The notes under the pieces are model-generated. The model was not told the origin of the DNA. It saw only the letters and a program-made list of their open reading frames with translations, and searched no databases. Below are positions 33,180 through 40,377 of a stretch of DNA of 64,000 bases, piece after piece. The stretch's first letter is position 1. The number at the start of each line of letters is the position of its first letter. The DNA comes from Tsuneonella rigui (lineage in GTDB: Bacteria > Pseudomonadota > Alphaproteobacteria > Sphingomonadales > Sphingomonadaceae). The DNA lies in contig NZ_RSEL01000026.1 of assembly GCF_003958625.1 (NCBI RefSeq), forward strand, positions 1 to 64,000, in the 5' to 3' direction. The translations under genes and the position numbers were made by a program.

Positions 33180-34403
33180 TCAAGGCGCGTCCCGACTGGA
33201 TAACCGTTCAAGCACTTCGCTGGTGAGTGGTGACCTGGTCGGATCAGCCGAGATCATGCATTCGTGAAGAGCCTCGTTCAATCCTTCCGCAAATGGCTCC
33301 TCAATTAGACGGATCTCGACGTGCGCCTTTGCCGCCTCGCCTGAGCTAACTCGCTGGCGGTGAGCAAAGACATCAAGTGCTCTCTTGTCTAAGCCGGGAT
33401 TTATAACGATCAGCTTCGCTTGACGTCTTGTGCGCATCCAAGCTCTAATCATCGCATTGACGTGTTGGTCGCCAAAGGAGTAGCCGGCAACAAGAAGAAT
33501 GTTAGACTGCCTCAGCTGTTCAAAGAACGAATGACGAAGTGCTAAAAACGGACCATCGGAGAAAAGCTTCTCCGCTTGCCCGCCAAAAATAAGAGCGTGT
33601 TTCTTATTTGGCAGTAATCGGTCGGACACTTCGATATCGTCGAAATTTTCTAAATACCAATTAAGTGATCCGTGCAATTTGATAAGTTTGATTTCGCCAT
33701 CATAGAATTTGATATATCGGCGCAGGTTCCAGCTGCGTAGCCCGTAATCTATCGAGATGCCGCGCGACTTTGCAGAACGCTCCAAAAGCAAATCGTAATT
33801 CAGGCTCCCGATGCAGCTGAAGCGATCAGATGCATGTTCGAGCAGCCGCTCTACATAGGAATAGCTTTCCTCTCGAGGTGTAAGGAGTCTGACCAAGACT
33901 TCGATAAACCGATCAGCATCATAAGCAGGCGATCCAGTTCCACGAAGTGAGCGTCCAAGTGTATGAGAAATATTTTCGATGGCGTGGCGGTTGATTGAGT
34001 ACGCAATCGCGTTCGTGCTAGTCAAAGAACGTGACGGTCTTCGTTCAAGAATGTCATAAAAGCTGCTCCGAAATTCACCTTCATCAAACGGCTCAGGCCG
34101 ATCGCCAAAGGCCCTAAGATCATCCCACCCAGTCACAAACTCTGACAATACGTTCGAGTCGCGCCTAAGAAATTGTTTTACCGCATCGTAGGCAGTTTCG
34201 ACATCAACCCGCTGGAAAGGCGATCCGCCGTTCCGGGTGGCACGGACTAACAGTTTGGAGATCACGTATCCGAAGAGATGACCTTCCGGATAGCCACGCG
34301 CGACGAGGTAGTTGTAAACCTCCTGCGTCAGATCGAAAGTATTGAGAAGTCCGGCGTCGATTGAAGCGCCGGCCCCCAGAAGCGCGAGAGGCTTCCCCGC
34401 CAC
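33180..34403 (-). CDS. SIR2-like NAD-binding domain protein
   Basis: A 407-residue protein of the SIR2_2-type Rossmann family. The NAD loop LLGAGASIDAGL is at residues 8-19, GSLNYDLLLERS and IKLHGSLNWYL supply the conserved Asn/His pair, and VAGYSFGDQHVN is the C-terminal signature. There is no zinc ribbon, as in defence-type SIR2 proteins that degrade NAD. The coding sequence is much AT-richer than its neighbours, a sign of transfer. GTG at 34403 shares one base with the TAG of nrdB (TAGTG), so it is coupled to ribonucleotide reductase. No HerA, ThsB or Argonaute partner is visible. Confidence 0.82.
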   Translation of the reverse strand: MAGKPLALLGAGASIDAGLLNTFDLTQEVYNYLVARGYPEGHLFGYVISKLLVRATRNGGSPFQRVDVETAYDAVKQFLRRDSNVLSEFVTGWDDLRAFGDRPEPFDEGEFRSSFYDILERRPSRSLTSTNAIAYSINRHAIENISHTLGRSLRGTGSPAYDADRFIEVLVRLLTPREESYSYVERLLEHASDRFSCIGSLNYDLLLERSAKSRGISIDYGLRSWNLRRYIKFYDGEIKLIKLHGSLNWYLENFDDIEVSDRLLPNKKHALIFGGQAEKLFSDGPFLALRHSFFEQLRQSNILLVAGYSFGDQHVNAMIRAWMRTRRQAKLIVINPGLDKRALDVFAHRQRVSSGEAAKAHVEIRLIEEPFAEGLNEALHECMISADPTRSPLTSEVLERLSSRDAP

Positions 34404-35479
34404 TACTCCGCGGCCACAGCCCCGGCGTCATCCCCGAACAGCCCCGGCTCGCTCGCGTCCGCCGCGGCTTCGCCGAGGTCGTTCGCGCCATCCCCCGCCT
34501 TCGCCTTCTGGCGGCTGTCGAAGCTCGACCACACGTCGCCCCAGTTTCCGCGGGTGGCGGCCTTGGAGTATTCGGTGGCGCGGGTTTCGAAGAAGTTGGC
34601 GTGCTCCACGCCGTTCAAGAGCGGGGCGAGCCAGGGGAGGGGGTGGTCCTCGACCATGTAGATCGGCTGGAAGCCCAGCTGCCCCAGGCGCCAGTCGGCG
34701 ATGTAGCGGATGTAGCGCTTGATCTCCTTGGCGCTCATGCCGGGGACCGGGCCCTGCTCGAACGCGAGGTCGATGAAGGCGTCCTCCAGCCGCACCGTCT
34801 TCTGGCACATGTCGAGGATGTCTTCCTTGACCGCCTTGGTCAGGCACTGGCGTTCGGCCACGAAGGCGTGGAACAGGCGGGTGATGCCTTCGCAGTGCAG
34901 GCTTTCGTCGCGGACCGACCAGCTGACGATCTGGCCCATGCCCTTCATCTTGTTGAAGCGCGGGAAGTTCATCAGCATCGCGAAGCTGGCGAACAGCTGC
35001 AGCCCTTCGGTGAAGCCGCCGAACATGGCGAGCGTGCGGGCGATATCCTCGTCGCTATCGACCCCGAACTGCGCGAGGTAATCGTGCTTATCGCGCATCT
35101 CCTGGTACTCGAGGAACATGCCGTACTCGCTCTCGGGCATGCCGATCGTGTCGAGCAGGTGGCTGTAGGCGGCGATGTGGACCGTCTCCATGTTGCTGAA
35201 CGCGGTCAGCATCATCTTGATCTCGGTCGGCTTGAACACCCGGCCGTACTTGTCGTGGTAGCAATCCTGCACCTCGATATCGGCCTGGGTGAAGAAGCGG
35301 AAGATCTGCGTGAGAAGGTTGCGCTCGTGATCGGAGAGCTTCTGCGCCCAGTCGCGGCAGTCCTCGCCCAGCGGCACTTCTTCCGGCAGCCAGTGGACCT
35401 GCTGCTGGCGCTTCCAGAAGTCGTAGGCCCACGGGTATTCGAAGGGCTTGTAGGTCTTGCGGGCTTCGAGCAACGACAT
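34403..35479 (-). CDS. nrdB: Ribonucleotide reductase class Ia subunit beta
   Basis: A 358-residue R2 protein that holds the di-iron tyrosyl radical. The metal/radical ligands are seen in order: QADIEVQD (Asp/Glu), METVHIAAYSHLL (E-x-x-H and the radical Tyr), FTEGLQLF, and RDESLHCEG (E-x-x-H). The C terminus after about residue 325 is an Ala/Asp-rich tail ending near AVAAE, which may dock to NrdA. The partner nrdA is about 5 kb away rather than adjacent. Its TAG overlaps the SIR2 start. Confidence 0.95.
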   Translation of the reverse strand: MSLLEARKTYKPFEYPWAYDFWKRQQQVHWLPEEVPLGEDCRDWAQKLSDHERNLLTQIFRFFTQADIEVQDCYHDKYGRVFKPTEIKMMLTAFSNMETVHIAAYSHLLDTIGMPESEYGMFLEYQEMRDKHDYLAQFGVDSDEDIARTLAMFGGFTEGLQLFASFAMLMNFPRFNKMKGMGQIVSWSVRDESLHCEGITRLFHAFVAERQCLTKAVKEDILDMCQKTVRLEDAFIDLAFEQGPVPGMSAKEIKRYIRYIADWRLGQLGFQPIYMVEDHPLPWLAPLLNGVEHANFFETRATEYSKAATRGNWGDVWSSFDSRQKAKAGDGANDLGEAAADASEPGLFGDDAGAVAAE

Positions 35480-35517
35480 GTTGTGGTTCCTGTGCGACTG
35501 GCGGCGTGCTGGCGCGA

Positions 35518-35533
35518 ACCCTCAATATAGGGT
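35518..35533. promoter_or_regulatory. NrdR-like box upstream of nrdB
   Basis: ACCCTCAATATAGGGT matches the 16-bp NrdR consensus ACACWATATATWGTGT at about 12 positions. It sits within a perfect dyad AACCCT-N6-AGGGTT about 40 bases before the nrdB start. A similar dyad precedes nrdA. Confidence 0.45.
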
Positions 35534-35623
35534 TTCAGGCCGCTGATTCGAAGCCAAATCGCAAGATTGAGGCGGGGATAAAGTGCTTATCGCCTACCGC
35601 CCGGCGGCTGCTTGAGGCGGAAC

Positions 35624-35648
35624 GGAACCGCCGGTCTCGTCAACGGTT
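35624..35648 (+). promoter_or_regulatory. Candidate EcfG-type promoter
   Basis: GGAAC (35624-35628), 15 bases, then CGGTT (35644-35648). It faces the terminated leader or small RNA and the acidic 94-residue gene at 35842. Confidence 0.4.
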
Positions 35649-35654
35649 CACTGG

Positions 35655-35783
35655 TTAACGGCCGGCACGGATCGAGCCCTACCGGCTGCAATGAGGGAAA
35701 ACCGCGGGCGTGCCCGAATTTTCCCCTTTTCGCGGGCATTGTCCGCACCCTCGCGCCCCTCTCCTAACCGGGAGGGGCGTTTT
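35655..35783 (+). ncRNA. Candidate small RNA or attenuated leader
   Basis: Region of about 130 bases between the EcfG-like promoter and an intrinsic terminator. It contains a GCCCG/CGGGC hairpin with a pyrimidine loop (TTTTCCCCTTTT) and the terminator hairpin CGCCCCTC/GAGGGGCG (35754-35761 with 35772-35779), followed by four T. No start codon with a ribosome site was found inside. It ends 60 bases before the gene at 35842. Structure prediction only. Confidence 0.4.
35754..35783 (+). terminator. Intrinsic terminator
   Basis: An 8-bp G+C-rich stem with a ten-base loop and TTTT directly after. It lies upstream of the acidic gene, so it either ends a small RNA or attenuates that gene. Confidence 0.6.
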
Positions 35784-35841
35784 GGTTTGCGCGGGACCTA
35801 GCGCGTGGCGGGCGCGTTGGAAGGGGGAAGGAGAGCACGTC

Positions 35842-36126
35842 ATGTCCGAACTCGAACCCGAAGACTCGCGCGTCATCACCAATACCCAGAACCGCGCCCC
35901 CGGGGAGCCACCGCGCACCGGCCCGCGCGAGGACGAAGCCCGCGCCCAAGCCGGCCAGCCGACCGCCGAGGAGAGAGCGGCGAACGCCAACGGCGGCTTC
36001 GCCACCGAAGGCGATTCGCCCGAGCATCCAGACCGCATGGCCGGCACGTCCGCGCAGGAATACGCCGAGGAGCACGACGGCGAGACCGCCGACGACAGCG
36101 GCAGCTGGCGCGACCAGTCGGAGTAA
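35842..36126 (+). CDS. Small acidic hydrophilic protein
   Basis: A 94-residue acidic protein without Cys and with no hydrophobic segment, rich in Glu, Asp, Ala and Pro. The pattern NTQNRAPGEPPRTGPREDEARAQAGQPTAEERAAN is disordered-like. It has a good GAAGGAGAG site. Composition and the EcfG-type upstream motif suggest a stress-induced hydrophilin, by inference. No known domain. Confidence 0.65.
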   Translation: MSELEPEDSRVITNTQNRAPGEPPRTGPREDEARAQAGQPTAEERAANANGGFATEGDSPEHPDRMAGTSAQEYAEEHDGETADDSGSWRDQSE

Positions 36127-36161
36127 GGGCTAGGCGAGGCGAGGGGCGACCCCGCCTCGGG

Positions 36162-36548
36162 TCACTTCCAGAACCAGCGGTCCCGCGCGCCGCGCCGCGC
36201 GCGCTCGCGCCACATGCGCACGTAGAGCCAGATCCCCGACACCGAGAAGAAGATCAGCGCCAGGCCGGAGAGGAACGAGATAGCCTCGCCCGCCTTGCCG
36301 AACTCGGAGCCTGAGTGGATGTGGTGGAAGAAGCCGGTCAGCGCCGCGAGGCCGGTGCGCTCGCCCTTGGGCGGCATGCAGCGCCAACCTTCGGGGCAGA
36401 CGAATCCCGGCGGTGGCGCGACTTCGGCCGCGCCAGCTGAAGCCGCCTCGCCCGACCACGCGCCGAGATGGCTGAGCACCCCGGTCACCGCTATCCACAG
36501 CATGAACACGGCGAAGAAAACCGACAGCCAGCGATGCCACTTGCGCAA
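36162..36548 (-). CDS. PepSY-type membrane protein
   Basis: About 128 residues from TTG at 36548 (AAAAGGA eight bases upstream). The first helix RKWHRWLSVFFAVFMLWIAVTGVLSHL is the usual start of PepSY_TM proteins. A periplasmic loop with two cysteines (FVCPEGWRCMPP) and a second helix near the C terminus follow. These are linked to iron reduction or siderophore uptake in other bacteria. A TTG at 36587 would add 13 residues; its upstream context is weaker. Confidence 0.75.
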   Translation of the reverse strand: MRKWHRWLSVFFAVFMLWIAVTGVLSHLGAWSGEAASAGAAEVAPPPGFVCPEGWRCMPPKGERTGLAALTGFFHHIHSGSEFGKAGEAISFLSGLALIFFSVSGIWLYVRMWRERARRGARDRWFWK

Positions 36549-36626
36549 TGCGCCAATCCTTTTGTTGCAAATGCTTCGCAAGCGCAACTGACACGGCGCC
36601 GGTCGGGGCGCAACTGGTTTCGTAGT

Positions 36627-37667
36627 CTAGTGGGCGCGGAGGCCGCGGAGCGCTTCGACCACACCAATCACCCGCGGCGCGATCAAGCCGGCGGGCTTCT
36701 CCCACACCGCCGGCCGCTCGACCTCCTGCCCGCCCATGCGCCCCTTGAACCGATACACATCCGGGTTGGCGTCGGGGTCGATCCCGCCGAGATCGTAGCG
36801 CTTGAGCCCGCGTTCGCGAGCATGCTCGATCACCGCCCACTGCAGCAGGAACGCTGCCCGCTCCTCGCGCCCCACTGGGTCGACCGCGCCGAGCAGGTAA
36901 ACCGCGGTGTCTCCGGTGAATGCGCCGATATGGCCGCCGACCAACCTATCACCGGCATAAGCGAGGTGTGCGACAAACGGTGGCGGCTCATCCGGGACAG
37001 CGTGGCGCGCGGCGCGCGCGTAGAACTCCGCATCCTGCGCCAGCCCAAACCGCTTCTGCGCGGCGAGGTCAGCCAACATCGGCTGCAACTGCGCGATGTC
37101 CTCGGGCGCAGAGCTGCGCACCACTCGTAAATCCCCCCGCTCGCCGCGCCGCAAGTCTGTCCGCCACTTGCCGGCTAGCGATGCGCGCAATTCGTCGAGC
37201 GACGGCGACAGGTCCAGCGCGATCGTGCGCCCGCCGTTCGCGGAGCGCTTGAACCCGAGGTCGCGGTAATCGGCATCCAGGCCGCCGCTCGCCCCCTGTT
37301 CGACCGGCGCGCTGACCCGCACTGTCAGCTTACGGCGCGCGTAGTGGCGAGCGATCTCGCCGAGGCATGCCTCCCAGACGGCCGAAGAAAAGTTCTCATC
37401 CGTCCGCCGCGTGGCCGGGCCACCGTGCAGATAGGCAAGGCCCCCGCCGAGCAGCGGAATCGGCTTGATCCGCACGCTAGCAAATCCAGCCGCTTCGCCA
37501 GTGTCCTCGACCACCACGAACTCGGCGCACGTGCCCACGCGCGCTGCCGCTTCGAGCGCGTAGCCAGGCTCCTGCGTGTAATCGAGATCGGCGAACAACC
37601 GGCTGCAGCGCTGCGCCTCGGCCAAGTTGACCGTGCGCAAGCGAATGGTGCCAGGGTTTGCGCTCAT
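36627..37667 (-). CDS. FemAB/GNAT-like acyltransferase
   Basis: A 346-residue protein of the FemAB/DUF482-related GNAT fold: AAGFASVRIKPIPLLGGGLAYLHGGP, then the GKWRTDLRRGERGDLRVVRS basic helix, and the ending LKRYDLGGIDPDANPDVYRFKGRMGG typical of lipid II-type or polysaccharide-linked amino-acyl transferases. Substrate unknown. The ATG lies inside the left arm of an inverted repeat that is mirrored 240 bases upstream. Confidence 0.8.
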   Translation of the reverse strand: MSANPGTIRLRTVNLAEAQRCSRLFADLDYTQEPGYALEAAARVGTCAEFVVVEDTGEAAGFASVRIKPIPLLGGGLAYLHGGPATRRTDENFSSAVWEACLGEIARHYARRKLTVRVSAPVEQGASGGLDADYRDLGFKRSANGGRTIALDLSPSLDELRASLAGKWRTDLRRGERGDLRVVRSSAPEDIAQLQPMLADLAAQKRFGLAQDAEFYARAARHAVPDEPPPFVAHLAYAGDRLVGGHIGAFTGDTAVYLLGAVDPVGREERAAFLLQWAVIEHARERGLKRYDLGGIDPDANPDVYRFKGRMGGQEVERPAVWEKPAGLIAPRVIGVVEALRGLRAH

Positions 37668-37908
37668 ATCCAGCAATGGCCTGGATCGCGTGCAGAAGCC
37701 CGCTGGGGAGGAGTGCGGCGCAGACGCGTAGCCATTGCTACGCGCAAGCAAGCGACGCGCCCAGCGGGCTTCTGCACGCGACCGCAGCGCGGCGGGCGCA
37801 TTTTGGCCCAAGCCGGCGTCCCTCGTCGGTCACGATGGCATGCATCGCTCCCTCCTCGCTCCTTGTCCTGAGCCAAAACGCGCTCCGTCCAGGCCGTTGC
37901 TGGATATG
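37665..37908. repeat. Nested inverted repeats in a 329-base noncoding gap
   Basis: Outer arms at 37665-37685 and 37888-37908 match in 20 of 21 bases. Inner perfect 20-bp arms at 37687-37706 and 37761-37780 enclose an 8-bp hairpin CGCGTAGC/GCTACGCG (37725-37744). A third arm pair, GCGCATTTTGGC, lies at 37796-37807 and 37872-37883. The outer left arm includes the start codon of the FemAB-like gene; the outer right arm ends in a matching ATG on the other strand. The rest of the gap (37909-37996) holds no gene that I can see. Confidence 0.75.
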
Positions 37909-37996
37909 AGTGCAGACCCTATAGGGTCCCGTCACCGGGTGCTGGCTCTAAGCCATTGCGCCCCACCGTCAACCTGCCGAGCCGGGCGAGAGCTGG

Positions 37997-38596
37997 ATGG
38001 ATGTTTTCCGCGCACCGCTCGCCGCGCCCCCCACCCCGCGCCGGCGGTGGGTCGCTGCGCTTGAGCGCATTGCGCGAACCCATCTGCTGTCGCGGTTCGA
38101 TCGGCGGCGGGTAGTATTCCGCTGGCGGCCCGAGGCCGTCCGGCTCGGTGAAAGCGACCTCCGCGTCGAGCGTGTGGCTTCGCTGGATGAGCTGCCGAAC
38201 ACGGTCTTCCGCGAGTTCGATTCGGACGGTCAGCCTCTGGCCTGGTATAGGCACTTCCTAAATCAGGGCGCGGTGCTGTGGACCGCCATCGAAGGCGGCC
38301 GGGCGCTCGGATCGGTCTGGGTACTGCCAGCCGCGCGGGCGGGTGATTGGTACGTTCCGCTCGAGCCTGACGCGGGGGTCATCTACGGCGTGGTCACACC
38401 GCCGTGGGCGCGGGGGCGGGGGATTGCCGCGCAGCTCTCGCTCGCGGCGGCGCGCGGCGCTGGCGGCGCACCGGTGTACCTCGATTGCATGGCGTGGAAC
38501 CGCCCGGCGCAGCGCGCTTTCGAAAAGGCGGGGTTCGAGCCCGTCGCGGTCGCCGGCAGTCGCTGGCGCGAAGCCCGAGCCGGCCCCGATGCCTGA
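37997..38596 (+). CDS. GNAT-family N-acetyltransferase
   Basis: A 199-residue protein. The C-terminal half has acetyl-CoA binding features: IYGVVTPPWARGRGIAAQLSLAA with the R/Q-x-x-G-x-G/A loop, followed by YLDCMAWNRPAQRAFEKAGFEPV. The N-terminal half has no clear match. The stop overlaps the start of the glycosyltransferase gene, so the two form an operon. Confidence 0.75.
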   Translation: MDVFRAPLAAPPTPRRRWVAALERIARTHLLSRFDRRRVVFRWRPEAVRLGESDLRVERVASLDELPNTVFREFDSDGQPLAWYRHFLNQGAVLWTAIEGGRALGSVWVLPAARAGDWYVPLEPDAGVIYGVVTPPWARGRGIAAQLSLAAARGAGGAPVYLDCMAWNRPAQRAFEKAGFEPVAVAGSRWREARAGPDA

Positions 38597-39545
38597 GCGG
38601 ACCCCCGAACTGTCGATCCTGCTGGTCAACTGGAATACGCGCGACATGACGCTCGAGTGCCTTGCCTCGGTCGTCGCAGAGACCAGGCAAACCGACTACG
38701 AGATCATCGTGGTCGACAACGGGTCGACCGACGGATCGGCAGAAGCGATCGCGCAGGCTTTTCCGCAAGTGAGGTTGATCGACAGCGGCGAGAACCTGGG
38801 CTTCGCCCGCGCCACCAATCTGCAAGCGCAAGAGGCGCGCGGCGACAAGCTCCTGCTGCTCAATACCGATACCGTCGTGCTCAACGGCGCGGTCGACGCG
38901 CTGATGGAGTTCAGCCGGCGCGAGCCGCAGGCGCGCATCTGGGGCGGGCGCACGCTCTACGCCGACGGCTCGCTCAACCCGACTTCGTGCTGGGGGCGAT
39001 TAAGCGGTTGGAGCTGCCTGACGCAGGCGCTCGGGCTGTCGGCGATGTTCCCCGAATCGCGCTTGCTCAATCCGCGCGCCTATCCCGGCTGGTTGCGCGA
39101 CAGCGAACGCGAAGTGGATATCGTCACCGGCTGCCTGTTCCTGATCGAGCGGTCGTTCTGGAACGAGCTCGGCGGGTTCGATCCGCGCTTCTTCATGTTC
39201 GGCGAGGAGGCGGAGCTGTGCGCGCGTGCGCAAGCGGCCGGTGCGCACCCGATGATCACTCCGCACGCGACCATCATCCACTACGACGGGGCCAGCAATC
39301 GCGACCCGCTTCAGAAGGCGATCTTCCAATTGCAGGCAACCCTCCGGGTGGTGGACCTGCACATGAGAGGTACCGAGCGGTCGGTTGCGCGCGCCGCTAC
39401 GATCGGCGGCGTGGCTCTGCGCAAGGCCGTTTTCAGGATCGCGGCGCGCGTCGCCCCCGCCCGCTGGCGCAATCGCGCGAGGGAGTGGGCCGGCATCTGG
39501 GCTCGCCGGGCGGAGTGGCGCGACGGCCCGCTTACCCGCTTGTAG
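38589..39545 (+). CDS. Family 2 glycosyltransferase
   Basis: A 318-residue GT2 enzyme: SILLVNWNTRDMTLECLASV, the nucleotide-sugar site EIIVVDNGSTDGSAEAI, DKLLLLNTDTVVLNG (D-x-D as NTDT), and the acceptor/catalytic GGFDPRFFMFGEEAELCARA. It resembles rhamnosyl or polysaccharide-chain transferases. No signal peptide; acts at the cytoplasmic membrane face. It overlaps the GNAT gene by eight bases and converges with the polysaccharide deacetylase. Confidence 0.85.
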   Translation: MPERTPELSILLVNWNTRDMTLECLASVVAETRQTDYEIIVVDNGSTDGSAEAIAQAFPQVRLIDSGENLGFARATNLQAQEARGDKLLLLNTDTVVLNGAVDALMEFSRREPQARIWGGRTLYADGSLNPTSCWGRLSGWSCLTQALGLSAMFPESRLLNPRAYPGWLRDSEREVDIVTGCLFLIERSFWNELGGFDPRFFMFGEEAELCARAQAAGAHPMITPHATIIHYDGASNRDPLQKAIFQLQATLRVVDLHMRGTERSVARAATIGGVALRKAVFRIAARVAPARWRNRAREWAGIWARRAEWRDGPLTRL

Positions 39546-39551
39546 CTGAGA

Positions 39552-40235
39552 TCAGCGAAAGCGGCGCCGATAGGCGCGCGATGCCGCCTGCTTCATCCGT
39601 TCGAGCGGACCCGCGTTCCCGGTGAGTATCGTCTCGACCTCGTCCGCGTTCATCCCGGCCATCATTGTGTTGCGGTTCCACACCCGCGCTACTGGGTCGA
39701 AGGTACCGCGATCACTGGTCAGGATGCGGCGGAAGCCATGACGCTCCAGCCAGGTGAAGACCCGGCTGTCATAGGCGCCGAACGGAATCGCTACCTCATC
39801 GACGGGGCGGCCGGCCGCGTGCGCCACTTCATCGCGGGCGCGAACGGTCTCGTCTTCCAGTGCGGCGTCGTCGAGGGTGCGCCAGTCGAGATGGTGGCGG
39901 CCGTGAAGGCCGACGGTCATCCCCATAGTCGCCAGCGTCCGAAGATCTTCACGCGACAGGTAGTGCGGCTGACCCAGGCGGCCAGCGAGCACATAGAACC
40001 GGCCCTTCAGCTCTCGGCTGGCAAGCATTTCCGCCGCTTCGAGGTCGGAGGCGTTGCCGTCATCGAAGGTGATCGCGAACCGATCGGGATGCGGGTCAGC
40101 GGCGATGCGGTCGAGGATCGCGGCGAAGGCATCGCGCGCCAACCAGAACGGCCGCTCGTCGGCGTCGATGCCGGCGTGCGGTTCTCCCAGCCCGTGAAAG
40201 TTGAGCGCGACGTGCGCCCGCGCCTTCACCGGCAT
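39552..40235 (-). CDS. Polysaccharide deacetylase (NodB-like)
   Basis: A 227-residue protein with a NodB homology domain. The first metal/base motif is RFAITFDDGNASD (D-D). MTVGLHGRHHLDWRTL is the H-x-x-x-H motif and AIPFGAYDSRVFTWL is the third strand. It probably removes acyl groups from an N-acetylated sugar of the surface polysaccharide. There is no signal peptide from this start. With GT2, GNAT and FemAB nearby, it suggests a small envelope-polysaccharide cluster. Confidence 0.83.
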   Translation of the reverse strand: MPVKARAHVALNFHGLGEPHAGIDADERPFWLARDAFAAILDRIAADPHPDRFAITFDDGNASDLEAAEMLASRELKGRFYVLAGRLGQPHYLSREDLRTLATMGMTVGLHGRHHLDWRTLDDAALEDETVRARDEVAHAAGRPVDEVAIPFGAYDSRVFTWLERHGFRRILTSDRGTFDPVARVWNRNTMMAGMNADEVETILTGNAGPLERMKQAASRAYRRRFR

Positions 40236-40377
40236 CGTGTCGGTTCGGCTGCCACGGTTGGCGCCATTATGGTGACAATTGCCTCGAACATGGATCGTCC
40301 GCCTGAAATACACAGGCCGGCAAGTCCAGCACCATATCCAAAGTTACGGAGAAAGAATTAACGACGATAGGCCGGCC

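Noticed and set aside
37906-38064. Short frame starting at the mirrored ATG in the inverted repeat
   Set aside because: It runs into the GNAT gene in another frame, has no family-like sequence after the first six codons and no ribosome site.
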